DNA from: Acidimicrobiales bacterium
GTDB taxonomy: Bacteria > Actinomycetota > Acidimicrobiia > Acidimicrobiales > Aldehydirespiratoraceae
Reading direction: 5' to 3'
NCBI GenBank assembly: GCA_022425325.1
Contig: JAKMFW010000022.1
Coordinates: 1-64,000, forward strand
DNA: 64,000 nucleotides
The position numbers were made by a program, and so were the translations under genes. Under the pieces are notes generated by a model, which saw nothing but the letters and a program-made list of their open reading frames with translations, searched no databases and had not been told where the DNA came from. Numbering within the stretch: position 1 is the first letter of the stretch; each line of letters opens with the position of its first letter. This document shows positions 8,022 through 16,396 of the stretch, in pieces.

Positions 8022-9494
8022 TCAGTTTCGACGAGATCGCCGCTGACGCTCCAGGAATCGATACACGTCGATCTGGTCGACGCCGGGGAACGGGCTGAAC
8101 TCGCGTTGCGACGGCGGCAGCGCCGACAACACGTGGCTTCGCTCAGCCGCCGACGGCCACGCGTGGCCCGCCCACTGCTCCACCAGCAACGGGTCGGGCT
8201 CGATCTCGCGCTCTCGGGCGTACTCGCGTCGAAGCGTGTTCGATCCCCGGAAACGGTGGGCGAACCGAGCCGGCGTGCCGAGCGAAACGGCGTAGGGATG
8301 CCGGTCGGTCTCGGTCTCGATGTAGGTCGTGCAGAAGTACTCGCCGAGATCCATCACCGTGTACTGCGAATGCAACAGGAAGCTGCCGGTGGCGTTCCAC
8401 GCTTGGCGCGAACCCCACTGGCGCGGAACCCGCTCACCTTCGTGACCGCCATCGATCGCCGTGGGGAACGCCACCCCGTCGTTCTCGTAGGCCTTGTCGA
8501 TGACTCCCTCGCTGTCGGTGCGCAGGAAGTGACAGGGGATCTCGAGGTGCTGGGTCGCCAAGTTCGTGAAGCGATGCGTCGCCATCTCGTAGGAGATATA
8601 GAACACCTCCTTGAGGTCCTCCACGGAGATGTCCTCCGCCGCGTCGGCATCGCGCAGAAACTCCACGGCCGGTCCCTCCGGGGCGAGCACGGCAGCTGCG
8701 AAGTAGTTCGACTCGATCCGCTGCCGGAGGTAGTCGCCGAAATCGCGGGTGTCGCTGTGATCGAGGGCGAAATGACCGAGGGTCTGCAACACGACGCTGC
8801 GAGCTTGGCGCACCTTCAGCCCTCCCCGATCCGGGATAAAGATGATCCTGTCGCGCATGTCGGTGATGCTGCGCGCTGAACGAGGCATGTGCCCGACCCG
8901 CTCGATGGTGAAGCCGCACCATTTGGCCAGTTCGGTAAGAACCCGCTCACTGATCGGACCTGAGCCGCTGTAGCCGGCTGCAGCCAGAGCCCGACCCGCA
9001 AGGGCCTCGATCTCGGGGAAGTAATTGTTGCGGTCCCGCATCTCCTGGCGCAGGGCATTGTTGGCGGCACGCGCCCGCTCGGCGAGATCGGGACCTCGCT
9101 GGTCACTGCCGCCGCTCGGCCGGTCGCGGACGGTGTGCCACATCGTCACCAGGTGTTCGAGGGCTTCGTCGGGCACCTTCGCCGACGGCTTCAGGTGGCC
9201 GAGACCGAGTGCCTGATACGCCGGGTCGCGCTGCGCGCGCTCAAGCTCGATCTCGAGATAGGCCCGCCGGTCGGGTGCCTCGTCATCGAGCAGCGCCGTC
9301 GCCGTGGTGCCGAGGGCGTCGGCGAGTTCTTGCAGTAACCCGAGTTTCGGTTCGACCTTGCCGTTCTCGAGCTGGGAGAGGTACGGCACCGGTCGGCCCA
9401 CCCACTCGGACACATCGGCGAGGGTCGCCCCTTTCTGGCGGCGAGCGAAACGGATGCGGTGTCCGAGGACAAGGAGATCAAGATCTTCAGCCAT
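8022..9494 (-). CDS. ramB: XRE/RamB-type (ScfR) regulator of acetate and glyoxylate metabolism
   Basis: 490 residues from the ATG at 9494. An N-terminal XRE helix-turn-helix occupies about residues 12-66 (GHRIRFARRQKGATLADVSE, PYLSQLENGK). An IrrE/MET-like central region (RQRIESNYFAAAVLAPEG) and a C-terminal short-chain fatty acyl regulator domain follow, with a cysteine pattern much reduced. RamB in Corynebacterium and mycobacteria represses or tunes aceA, aceB and acetate activation genes. Divergent placement directly upstream of aceB-aceA makes this assignment strong. The 102-base divergent region is clearly AT-richer than its surroundings and carries RamB-site-like motifs. No good -10 box with the usual spacing is seen for this gene. 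Confidence 0.9.
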   Translation of the reverse strand: MAEDLDLLVLGHRIRFARRQKGATLADVSEWVGRPVPYLSQLENGKVEPKLGLLQELADALGTTATALLDDEAPDRRAYLEIELERAQRDPAYQALGLGHLKPSAKVPDEALEHLVTMWHTVRDRPSGGSDQRGPDLAERARAANNALRQEMRDRNNYFPEIEALAGRALAAAGYSGSGPISERVLTELAKWCGFTIERVGHMPRSARSITDMRDRIIFIPDRGGLKVRQARSVVLQTLGHFALDHSDTRDFGDYLRQRIESNYFAAAVLAPEGPAVEFLRDADAAEDISVEDLKEVFYISYEMATHRFTNLATQHLEIPCHFLRTDSEGVIDKAYENDGVAFPTAIDGGHEGERVPRQWGSRQAWNATGSFLLHSQYTVMDLGEYFCTTYIETETDRHPYAVSLGTPARFAHRFRGSNTLRREYAREREIEPDPLLVEQWAGHAWPSAAERSHVLSALPPSQREFSPFPGVDQIDVYRFLERQRRSRRN

Positions 9495-9510
9495 CGACAC
9501 AAAGATTGGC

Positions 9511-9531
9511 AGAACTTTCGTTATTTGCAAA
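9511..9531. promoter_or_regulatory. Candidate RamB operator between ramB and aceB
   Basis: The published corynebacterial RamB motif is about AA/GAACTTTGCAAA. Here AGAACTTT (9511-9518) matches its first half, and the palindrome TTTGCAAA (9524-9531) matches its second half, in an AT-rich pocket. The operator role is inferred from position and similarity. Confidence 0.5.
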
Positions 9532-9540
9532 CACGAAGCG

Positions 9541-9565
9541 ACAACGAAACCGAAAGACACGTTGT
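9541..9565. repeat. Inverted repeat in the ramB-aceB intergenic region
   Basis: The arms ACAACG (9541-9546) and CGTTGT (9560-9565) are separated by 13 bases, 31 bases upstream of the aceB start. This is a possible second regulator site. Confidence 0.35.
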
Positions 9566-9596
9566 TCTGTCGGGTTCTCACCGACACCATCAAGGT

Positions 9597-11192
9597 GTGT
9601 CTACCGCCGTCGACCTTCGCCAACGGGTTGCGATCACCGATCACCCCGTGGCCTCCGAGGTGCTGACCGACGACGTTGTGGCCTTCCTGGTCGGACTCCA
9701 CGAGCGCTTCGGCCCCTCCCGAGCCGAACTGCTCAGCCGCCACCAGACCACCGCTGCTCGTCACCGTGCCGGCGAGCGCCCGACGTACGACGCCGAAACC
9801 GCCTACATCCGGGCCAACGATTGGCACATCGCCCCGGCCCCGCGCGATCTCGTCGACCGCCGTACCGAACTCGTCGGCCTGGTCTCGCGACCTGCGCTCG
9901 TCGAGGGTCTCAACTCCGGCGCGCAGGTCTACATGGCCGACTTCGAGGACACGATCACGCCGGAGTGGGCAACGATCCTCGACGGCCAGCGCAACCTCGC
10001 CCACGCCTACGCCGGCACCCTCACCGCCGAGATCGGTGGCGAGACCCGAATCCCCAACCCTGACCATGCGACGCTCATGGTCCGCACCCGCGGCTGGCAC
10101 CTCGACGAAGCGAACCTTGCAATCGACGGTGAGCCGATCGCTGCATCGCTCTTCGACTTCGGGGTCTGTGTCGCCACCAATGCCGCCGCAGCAGTCGCCG
10201 CCGACACCGGGCCGTACTTCTACCTGCCCAAGTTCGAAGGTCCCGCCGACGCTCTGCTCTGGCACGACGTGCTCGAGTGGACCGAAGCCGAGCTCGGCCT
10301 CGCCGCAGGCACGATCCGCGTGAGCGTGCTCATCGAGACCGTCGGCGCTGCGTTCGCCATGGACGAGATCCTCTTCGCCCTGCGGGATCACATCACTGCG
10401 CTCCACGCCGGCAACTGGGACTACCTCTTCTCGATGATCAAGACGTTTGCTGCTGATCCCGAGATGGTCCTTCCCGATCGTGACTCGCTCGGCGCCACGA
10501 CCCCGTTCATCCGGGCGTTCACCGAACTCCTCGTCTCCACATGTCACCGCCGTGGTGCCCACGCCATCGGCGGCATGTCAGGCGTCATCCCCGACGAACT
10601 CGACCCGGCTCGAACCGCCCCGATGGTCCGCAAGGTCACCGTCGACAAGCGTCGCGAAGCAGGCGATGGATTCGACGGCACTCGCATCGGTCAGCCCGCC
10701 ATCGTCGACATCGCGACCGCCGAGTTCGACCGCGTCCTGAGCTACCGGGCCAACCAGCTCGAAGTCCAGCGCGACGACGTCTACATCACCGCCAGCGACC
10801 TGCTCACCATCCACACGAGCCGTGGCGAGTGCACCGAGAGCGGACTCCGCACGGCGATCCGTACCGCCGTGCACTACATCGGCGAATGGCTGGTCGGCAC
10901 CGGCGCCGTCGCCATCGACGACCACCTCGAGGACACGGCGATGGCCGAATTGTGCCGCGCCCAGATCTGGCAATGGCGTCACCAGACAGTCCGCCTCACC
11001 AACGGCGTCGTCGTCGACGACACACTCCTGGACCGACTCTTCGCCGAGGAACTCGCCGAGCTTCGTGTCCACCTGGGCGAGCCCGCGTGGGCCGACGGCC
11101 GCTACGAACGAGCCGCCGAACTCCTGCGGGCCTGGAGCTCGCTCGACGACCTCATCCCCTTCTTCCCGATCGCAGTGGCCGGCAACGCCTGA
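9597..11192 (+). CDS. aceB: Malate synthase A
   Basis: 531 residues from the GTG at 9597, matching the roughly 530-residue length of the AceB family. It condenses glyoxylate with acetyl-CoA to malate. Visible motifs are MADFEDTITPEW (about residue 112), TLMVRTRGWHL, FYLPKFEGPADALLWHDVL, IRVSVLIETVGAAFAMDEIL with the catalytic region, and HAGNWDYLFSMIKTF, a variant of the malate synthase signature. The start is the weakest point: only an AAGG one base upstream of the GTG, and no -10 box at the usual spacing. The upstream in-frame stretch lies in the AT-rich regulatory region. It is followed 48 bases later by aceA. Confidence 0.94.
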   Translation: MSTAVDLRQRVAITDHPVASEVLTDDVVAFLVGLHERFGPSRAELLSRHQTTAARHRAGERPTYDAETAYIRANDWHIAPAPRDLVDRRTELVGLVSRPALVEGLNSGAQVYMADFEDTITPEWATILDGQRNLAHAYAGTLTAEIGGETRIPNPDHATLMVRTRGWHLDEANLAIDGEPIAASLFDFGVCVATNAAAAVAADTGPYFYLPKFEGPADALLWHDVLEWTEAELGLAAGTIRVSVLIETVGAAFAMDEILFALRDHITALHAGNWDYLFSMIKTFAADPEMVLPDRDSLGATTPFIRAFTELLVSTCHRRGAHAIGGMSGVIPDELDPARTAPMVRKVTVDKRREAGDGFDGTRIGQPAIVDIATAEFDRVLSYRANQLEVQRDDVYITASDLLTIHTSRGECTESGLRTAIRTAVHYIGEWLVGTGAVAIDDHLEDTAMAELCRAQIWQWRHQTVRLTNGVVVDDTLLDRLFAEELAELRVHLGEPAWADGRYERAAELLRAWSSLDDLIPFFPIAVAGNA

Positions 11193-11240
11193 CGCTGTGA
11201 TCACCCCGAACTCCACAACAAGTACCAAGGAGACCACCAG

Positions 11241-12530
11241 ATGACCCGCACCTTCGACGAACAGGTCGCAGCCCTCGAAAAAGACTGGGCTGAGAACCCG
11301 CGCTGGAAGGGCGTGACCCGCGACTACACCGCTGCCGACGTGGTGCGTCTTCGAGGCTCCGTCACCCCTGAGTACACGATGGCCCGCAACGGCGCCGAGA
11401 AGCTCTGGCAGCAGATCAACGACATGGACTACGTCCATGCGCTCGGCACCATGACCGGTGGCCAGGCCATCCAGTACGCGAAGGCCGGCCTCCCTGCCAT
11501 CTACCTTTCGGGCTGGCAGGTCGCCGGCGACGCCAACCTCGCCGGCCAGGTCTACCCCGACCAGTCGCTGTACCCCGCCAACTCCGTCCCGTCGGTTGTG
11601 GCCCGCATCAACAACGCCCTGCGTCGTGCGGACCAGATCGAGTGGAGCGAGACCGACGGCAACCCCGAGGTCGACTACATGCTGCCGATCGTCGCCGACG
11701 CCGAAGCCGGCTTCGGTGGCCCGCTCAACGCCTACGAACTCATGAAGGGCATGATCGAGTCCGGTGCCGCCGGCGTCCACTGGGAGGACCAGCTCAGCTC
11801 GGCCAAGAAGTGCGGCCACATGGGCGGCAAGGTGCTCATCCCGACCCAGCAGCACATCACCACCCTCAACGCCGCTCGCCTCGCCGCCGACGTCGCAGAC
11901 ACCCCCACCATCGTGCTGGCCCGCACCGACGCCCTTGCCGCGAACCTCATCACCACCGATGTCGACGAGCGCGACCAGGAGTTCCTCACCGGCGAGCGTT
12001 CGTCCGAGGGCTTCTACTACACCGAGCCCGGCATGGCGACGCCGATCAAGCGAGCGCTTGCCTACGCCCCGTACGCCGACTTGATCTGGTGCGAGACCGG
12101 CACGCCGGACCTCGAGCAGGCCCGCGAGTTCGCCGAGGCCGTCAAGGCCGAATACCCGGATCAGATGCTGAGCTACAACTGCTCACCGTCGTTCAACTGG
12201 AAGGCCCACCTCGACGACAGCACCATCGCCAAGTTCCAGCGCGAACTCGGCGCTATGGGCTATGCGTTCCAGTTCATCACCCTCGCCGGCTGGCATGCCC
12301 TCAACTACGCCGCCTTCGAAATCGGCAAGGGCTACACCGACTCCGACATGACCGCCTACGTCGACCTCCAGGAGCGCGAGTTCGCCCGCGAGTCCGAGGG
12401 CTACACCGCCGTCAAGCACCAGCGTGAGGTCGGTGCCGGCTACTTCGACCAGATCGCCACGATCGTGTCGGGCGGCAACGCCTCGACCCTCGCCCTCGAG
12501 GGCTCGACCGAGGAAGAACAGTTCCACTGA
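11241..12530 (+). CDS. aceA: Isocitrate lyase
   Basis: 429 residues. It splits isocitrate into glyoxylate and succinate, the first step of the glyoxylate shunt. The catalytic signature [13 protein letters not shown] lies near residue 190, preceded by [20 protein letters not shown] and followed by the [11 protein letters not shown] and YNCSPSFNW blocks. A good Shine-Dalgarno AAGGAGA lies 8-9 bases before the ATG, in keeping with an internal operon position after aceB. The pair allows growth on acetate, fatty acids or other C2-yielding substrates, which fits the several acyl-CoA enzymes in this window. A strong hairpin terminator follows at 12602-12646. Confidence 0.97.
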   Translation: MTRTFDEQVAALEKDWAENPRWKGVTRDYTAADVVRLRGSVTPEYTMARNGAEKLWQQINDMDYVHALGTMTGGQAIQYAKAGLPAIYLSGWQVAGDANLAGQVYPDQSLYPANSVPSVVARINNALRRADQIEWSETDGNPEVDYMLPIVADAEAGFGGPLNAYELMKGMIESGAAGVHWEDQLSSAKKCGHMGGKVLIPTQQHITTLNAARLAADVADTPTIVLARTDALAANLITTDVDERDQEFLTGERSSEGFYYTEPGMATPIKRALAYAPYADLIWCETGTPDLEQAREFAEAVKAEYPDQMLSYNCSPSFNWKAHLDDSTIAKFQRELGAMGYAFQFITLAGWHALNYAAFEIGKGYTDSDMTAYVDLQEREFARESEGYTAVKHQREVGAGYFDQIATIVSGGNASTLALEGSTEEEQFH

Positions 12531-12601
12531 GTCGTCGCTGCAGCCGCAGAGCGCCGCCCTCGCGGCTGGCCTGTGCGAATGCGGCAACAACAGAGCAAAC
12601 G

Positions 12602-12646
12602 AGGTGAACACCGTCGGCCCTGCAGGGTCGGCGGTGTTCACCTTTT
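12602..12646. terminator. Strong bidirectional intrinsic terminator between aceA and cfa
   Basis: Two 19-base arms (12602-12620 and 12625-12643) pair completely, with two G-T wobbles, around a TGCA loop, and are followed by TTTT. The arms begin AGGTGAACACC and end GGTGTTCACCT. It serves aceA and, read on the other strand, the convergent cfa gene. Confidence 0.92.
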
Positions 12647-12685
12647 CCGTCGAACCAGTTCGGTCGACCGCCTACATCGTGGCGA

Positions 12686-13798
12686 TCAGCGGATCGCGTC
12701 GTACACGGGATGGCGCTGCTTCGCTTTCGTGAACACGACCTGGAACAGCTGCAACGCCCGCACCCGAAAGCCGGCAGCCGATCCGAGCAGGTAGTACTCC
12801 CACGTCCGCTTGAAGTGGTCCTCGTAATGCGGGATCTCGTCCCAGCGGTCGCTGATGTTGGCGTGCCACGCCATGAGCGTGCGGTCGTAGTCGGGTCCGA
12901 AGTTGTGCACATCCTCAATCGACCAGACCTTCTCCGCCGCTCGGGAGATCTGGCCGAGTGACGGCAGCACGCCGCCCGGGAAGATGTACTTGTCGAACCA
13001 CGGATCGGTGTGGGTCTTCCACTCGTTCGACCCGATGGTGTGGTGCAACATCATCCCGTCGTCGACGAGGAGACGGTCGCACGTCTCGAAGAAGGTGCCG
13101 AGGTTGCGGGGCCCGACATGCTCCATCATCCCGATCGAGGTGATGCGATCGAACTCCCCCTCCATCTCCCGGTAATCCTCCTGCAGGATCGTCACCGGCA
13201 GCCCGATGGTGTTCTCGCGGGCGAGGGTCACCTGTTCGATCGCCGGGCTGATGCCAGTGACCTGCACGTCGTAGCGACTGGCTGCGAACTGGGCGAAACC
13301 ACCCCAGCCGCAGCCGATGTCGAGCAGCCGCATTCCGGGCTTGAGCCCGAGCTTGCGGCAGATGAGGTCGAGCTTTGCCTCTTGGGCGGCATCGAGGTTG
13401 TCGGCATCGCGCCAGTACGCGCACGTGTAGATCATCCGTTTGTCGAGCATCCGCTCGAACAAGTCGTTGCCAATGTCGTAGTGAGCTTGGGCGTTCTTCT
13501 TCGCCTTCTTTTCGTCCTGGCGGTTACCGAAGCGGCTCTGCAACGCGAGTTTGAGCAGCGCCGGTGACGGTTTCACATGGTCGGCGAGGTTGGTCTCCTG
13601 AGCGACAGCGAGGAACTCATCGAGACGGTTCGCCGTCCACCACCCCTCCTGGTAGGCCTCGCCCAGCCCCAACTCCCGATCGCGGATGACCCGCTTGTAG
13701 AACCGGTCGTCGTGAATGTGGATGTCGGCCGGGCCGCTGCCCCCGACAGCCACACCGATCTTCTCGAGTAGATCGGCAGCGAAGTGTGCTGCATCCAT
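12686..13798 (-). CDS. cfa: Cyclopropane-fatty-acyl-phospholipid synthase (SAM-dependent lipid methyltransferase)
   Basis: 370 residues from the ATG at 13798, chosen because a GGGAG-type ribosome-binding site lies about 10 bases upstream. The SAM-binding motif LLDIGCGWGGFAQFA lies near residue 150. The CFA-family blocks AHYDIGNDLFERMLD (near 110), MIYTCAYW, SIGMMEHVG and KYIFPGGVLPSL are present. The enzyme adds a methylene or methyl group to unsaturated acyl chains of membrane phospholipids. In actinobacteria related enzymes also make 10-methyl branched acids or mycolic-acid cyclopropanes, so the exact product is open. It converges on aceA across the shared terminator. Confidence 0.9.
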   Translation of the reverse strand: MDAAHFAADLLEKIGVAVGGSGPADIHIHDDRFYKRVIRDRELGLGEAYQEGWWTANRLDEFLAVAQETNLADHVKPSPALLKLALQSRFGNRQDEKKAKKNAQAHYDIGNDLFERMLDKRMIYTCAYWRDADNLDAAQEAKLDLICRKLGLKPGMRLLDIGCGWGGFAQFAASRYDVQVTGISPAIEQVTLARENTIGLPVTILQEDYREMEGEFDRITSIGMMEHVGPRNLGTFFETCDRLLVDDGMMLHHTIGSNEWKTHTDPWFDKYIFPGGVLPSLGQISRAAEKVWSIEDVHNFGPDYDRTLMAWHANISDRWDEIPHYEDHFKRTWEYYLLGSAAGFRVRALQLFQVVFTKAKQRHPVYDAIR

Positions 13799-13911
13799 GG
13801 TTCCGGACTCCCTTCCCCGGAGAACCCGAGGAGTTGTATCTTCCCGCACGGTTCGGTGGCTCCGCCACCCATCTTCGAAACGACGCCAATGCGGCACGTC
13901 GAACGCAGTCG

Positions 13912-13985
13912 CACCCCTGACAGGACTCGAACCTGCAACCGTCGGGGTAGAAACCCGATGCTCTATCCAGTTGAGCTACAGGGGC
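13912..13985 (-). tRNA. tRNA-Arg (anticodon TCT)
   Basis: Read on the minus strand: acceptor GCCCCTG, D arm AGCTCAACTGGATAGAGC, anticodon stem TCGGG with loop TTTCTAC (anticodon TCT, codons AGA/AGG), and T arm GCAGGTTCGAGTCCTGT. G1 pairs with U72 as a wobble. CCA is not encoded. A TACCCT box (13998-13993) lies exactly 7 bases upstream of the mature 5' G. Confidence 0.95.
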
Positions 13986-13992
13986 GCTGTAG

Positions 13993-13998
13993 AGGGTA
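13993..13998 (-). promoter_or_regulatory. -10 box of tRNA-Arg
   Basis: TACCCT on the minus strand, 7 bases before the first base of the mature tRNA. Transcription may therefore start at the mature 5' end. Confidence 0.45.
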
Positions 13999-14020
13999 GG
14001 CCCCCGGGGGTCGGTCCCGA

Positions 14021-14026
14021 TACACT
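14021..14026 (+). promoter_or_regulatory. -10 box (TACACT) upstream of tRNA-His
   Basis: TACACT lies 58 bases before the tRNA-His 5' end and would give a roughly 50-base 5' leader. The -35 region is not recognisable. Confidence 0.4.
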
Positions 14027-14084
14027 CCGACTCCGCTTCGGCCTTCAGGCCGCAGCTTCACACCGGGCTCTCGAGTCCGGCGTG

Positions 14085-14158
14085 GTGGGCGTAGCTCAGT
14101 TGGTTAGAGCGCCTGGTTGTGGTCCAGGAGGTCGGGGGTTCGAATCCCCTCGTTCACC
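14085..14158 (+). tRNA. tRNA-His (anticodon GTG)
   Basis: Acceptor GTGGGCG pairs with CGTTCAC using two wobbles. The D arm AGCTCAGTTGGTTAGAGC, anticodon stem CCTGG with loop TTGTGGT (anticodon GTG), and T arm with GTTCGAAT are all present. The His-specific extra G(-1) is encoded at 14084 and faces the discriminator C at 14158. CCA is not encoded. Confidence 0.96.
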
Positions 14159-14185
14159 CGTAGAATTCTCTCCGGAGTAATTCAT

Positions 14186-14258
14186 GCACCTCTAGCTCAA
14201 TTGGTAGAGCATCGGACTCTTAATCCGCAGGTTCTGGGTTCGAGTCCCAGGGGGTGTA
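14186..14258 (+). tRNA. tRNA-Lys (anticodon CTT)
   Basis: Acceptor GCACCTC pairs with GGGGTGT. The D arm AGCTCAATTGGTAGAGC, anticodon loop CTCTTAA (anticodon CTT, codon AAG) and T arm CTGGGTTCGAGTCCCAG are present. It lies 27 bases downstream of tRNA-His, so the two are probably one transcript ending at the hairpin at 14287-14312. Confidence 0.96.
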
Positions 14259-14286
14259 CCCAGCGTCCTCGCTGCGAGGACAACGC

Positions 14287-14312
14287 AAATCCCGGCCTCC
14301 TGGCCGGGATTT
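14287..14312. terminator. Terminator after the tRNA-His/tRNA-Lys unit
   Basis: A perfect 11-bp stem (AAATCCCGGCC at 14287-14297 with GGCCGGGATTT at 14302-14312) closes a TCCT loop and is followed by CGTCGTTTTC. It also lies just past the end of the convergent gene that stops at 14321. Confidence 0.88.
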
Positions 14313-14320
14313 CGTCGTTT

Positions 14321-15394
14321 TCATCCTCGGCGCACTTGGCCGCCAGCGACGACGCGTGCGACGTCGAGCGGGTGCACGATGCCTGGCTCGGCGGTGCACA
14401 CCTCGGGGATGGCATTGACGATGCGGTTGGCGGCAGTGGCATTGCCGCCACCGGCGGCGCCGGGTTCACCGTGTTCGGTGCCGTGGACCTCGACGGTGAG
14501 ATCGGGACGGCCGGAGACGGTGACGGCGTGCAGGCCCTGGCCGGTGTGCGGCACAGGCCACTCAGGGGCGCACTCGTCGTCGATACGGGTGATGTGCTCC
14601 ATCACAATCAGGGGACGACCGTCGACGATGCCCTGCACCTCGAAGCGGAAGGCGCCCATGCCGCCCTTCTCAAAGTCGCCCATGCCGGCGACGGTGACCG
14701 TGCGTTCCAACGCCCGCTTCTCGACAACAGTGCGGATCTCGTCGATCGCAACACCAAGACCATCCGCAACAACACGAACGACCGGGCCCCACACCATCTC
14801 CAACGCGAAGTCGAGCAGCATCGGCGGGGTGGCTTCCATCGGCCCACCGAAACCGATCAGCGTACGAACCGCGTCAGGCTGGTCATAGAGCGCGTAGTTG
14901 AAGATCTCGCGGCTGCGGATCTCGGTGATGTCGGCGCTCATTCCGGTGAGGAACAGCGGGAGAATGTCGCAGATCCATCCCGGGTCGATGCCCGAGGCGA
15001 GGATCGACGAACCACCCTCGTGACACGCCGCTCGGATCGGCTCGGCAAGCGCAGGCGGCGTCGAGGGCGGGTGATAGAGCGGATAGAAACTTGGCGTCAC
15101 CACGTTCGTACCGGCCCGCAACACCGCCTCGACCTCGGCCTGTGACTCGACGGGCCGAAAGTCGGAGTTCACCGTGTACACGGCGGCGTCGACGTCAGGT
15201 GAACAGGCGAGATCGATGTCGTCGGTGGCCGCTACCCCCAGTGGCTCCAGCCCGGCCAACACGCCGGCATCGACACCGACCTTGTCCGGATTGGCAACGA
15301 TCACGCCGGCCAGTTCGAGGTCTCGATGAGCGGCAACCGCCCGGATCGCCGGACGACCGACGTTGCCCGTACCCCACACCACTACTCGCGCCAT
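14321..15394 (-). CDS. DapB-like NAD(P)-dependent dehydrogenase (dihydrodipicolinate reductase N-terminal domain family)
   Basis: 357 residues. A Rossmann fold starts at the N-terminus (VVVWGTGNVGRPAIRAV), followed by the ANPDKVGVDAG region typical of DapB-like N-terminal domains. The C-terminal part (SGIDPGWICDILPLFLTG, EIRSREIFNYALYDQP) resembles the 2,4-diaminopentanoate dehydrogenase-like family rather than true DapB, which is shorter (about 250 residues) and acts in lysine synthesis. The substrate is therefore unknown. A clear GGAGGT ribosome-binding site lies 5 bases before the ATG, so it is not leaderless. It faces the tRNA-Lys terminator. Family placement is good; function is not. Confidence 0.85.
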   Translation of the reverse strand: MARVVVWGTGNVGRPAIRAVAAHRDLELAGVIVANPDKVGVDAGVLAGLEPLGVAATDDIDLACSPDVDAAVYTVNSDFRPVESQAEVEAVLRAGTNVVTPSFYPLYHPPSTPPALAEPIRAACHEGGSSILASGIDPGWICDILPLFLTGMSADITEIRSREIFNYALYDQPDAVRTLIGFGGPMEATPPMLLDFALEMVWGPVVRVVADGLGVAIDEIRTVVEKRALERTVTVAGMGDFEKGGMGAFRFEVQGIVDGRPLIVMEHITRIDDECAPEWPVPHTGQGLHAVTVSGRPDLTVEVHGTEHGEPGAAGGGNATAANRIVNAIPEVCTAEPGIVHPLDVARVVAGGQVRRG

Positions 15395-15560
15395 CGTGAC
15401 CTCCCTACCTCACGTGATCGTAGGAACTCTTGCCCTTGGTGTCAGATTCCGTCGGCTCTCACCGGCCGGTCATCCTCGGCCGCGACCGGCCACGACGACC
15501 TTCGCACTCGCGCCATACTGCTCGGGATCGATCGTGCCCCACAGGCCGGAGAGGACCACC

Positions 15561-15884
15561 ATGCAACTCGTCAATACCGAGACCATCCCCGGCTGGAACA
15601 TCACCGAGGTGAAGGGGCTCGTCAGCGGGAACACCATCCGGGCAAAGCACCTCGGACGTGACATCGGTGCTGCGTTCAAGAACATGGCCGGTGGCGAGTT
15701 GAAGGCCTACACCGAACTGCTCGCCGAGTCGCGAGCCGAGGCCACCAGCCGCATGGTTGCCGAAGCGCAGGCACTCGGCGCGAGCGCCATCGTGAACGTC
15801 CGCTTCACGACCTCGACCGTTGCCGGCGGCGCAGCCGAAATGTACGCCTACGGCACCGCAGTGGTGGCGGTTCCGGCGCCGTGA
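15561..15884 (+). CDS. YbjQ/UPF0145 family protein (soluble)
   Basis: 107 residues from the ATG at 15561, preceded by a GGAGAGG ribosome-binding site. It begins MQLVNTETIPGWNITEVKG and continues through GLVSGNTIRAKHLGRDIGA, the GGELKAYTELL helix, ALGASAIVNVRF and the closing YGTAVVAV. This is the full YbjQ (DUF74) fold, which forms pentamers in solved structures. The function of the family is unknown. Its stop overlaps the next gene by four bases (GTGA). The second gene encodes a membrane-tethered version of the same domain, suggesting the two proteins assemble together. Confidence 0.88.
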   Translation: MQLVNTETIPGWNITEVKGLVSGNTIRAKHLGRDIGAAFKNMAGGELKAYTELLAESRAEATSRMVAEAQALGASAIVNVRFTTSTVAGGAAEMYAYGTAVVAVPAP

Positions 15885-16312
15885 CCGGCGTCCTGATCCA
15901 ACTGGCGATCCCGCTGGTGTTGATCCTCACGGCCGCCGGCGGTCGCGTCGCTCATCGTCGTCGCGGGGCCCACATCGAACGTCGCCGGGCCGACGTGGCC
16001 CACATCACCCTCTCCCCTCGTCCCACCCTTCCCGGACTCAACGAGCCGCGTCACGGCGAGCTCGTCGTAGGAAGCGTCGTCATGGGCGCCGACTACATCC
16101 GCCAAGTCGTTGGCGCATGGCGAAACGTCTTCGGTGGAGAGATCCGTTCCTTTACCCCGGTGCTCGACCAAGCCCGCGCCGAGTCGAGTCTCCGAATGCT
16201 CGAGGCCGCACACGCAAAGGGAGCGGTTGGCGTCGTCAACGTGCGTTTCGAGGCCGTCCGGATCAACAACAACGCGAGCGAACTCCTGAGCTACGGCACG
16301 CTCGTCTACTAG
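15881..16312 (+). CDS. Membrane-anchored YbjQ-like protein
   Basis: 143 residues. An N-terminal hydrophobic segment (VLIQLAIPLVLILTAAGG, residues 4-21) is followed by a very basic stretch (AHRRRGAHIERRRA), which by the positive-inside rule puts the C-terminal part in the cytoplasm. The remaining roughly 95 residues match the YbjQ pattern (GELVVGSVVMGADYIRQ, FTPVLDQARAESSLRMLEA, GAVGVVNVRFEAV, YGTLVY). It is translationally coupled to the soluble YbjQ gene. The pairing suggests a hetero-oligomer docked at the membrane; this is inference. Confidence 0.82.
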   Translation: MTGVLIQLAIPLVLILTAAGGRVAHRRRGAHIERRRADVAHITLSPRPTLPGLNEPRHGELVVGSVVMGADYIRQVVGAWRNVFGGEIRSFTPVLDQARAESSLRMLEAAHAKGAVGVVNVRFEAVRINNNASELLSYGTLVY

Positions 16313-16396
16313 GCGGCGACACGAGTCACATCGTGGAGCCGCGGGGTGGACTCGGATCAGACCTAGGCTCAGCTGTTCCCTTTTGGAAGTAGCGCA

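Noticed and set aside
13912-14312. tRNA cluster as an integration site for a mobile element
   Set aside because: No integrase, no duplicated tRNA 3' end and no composition change in the flanks.
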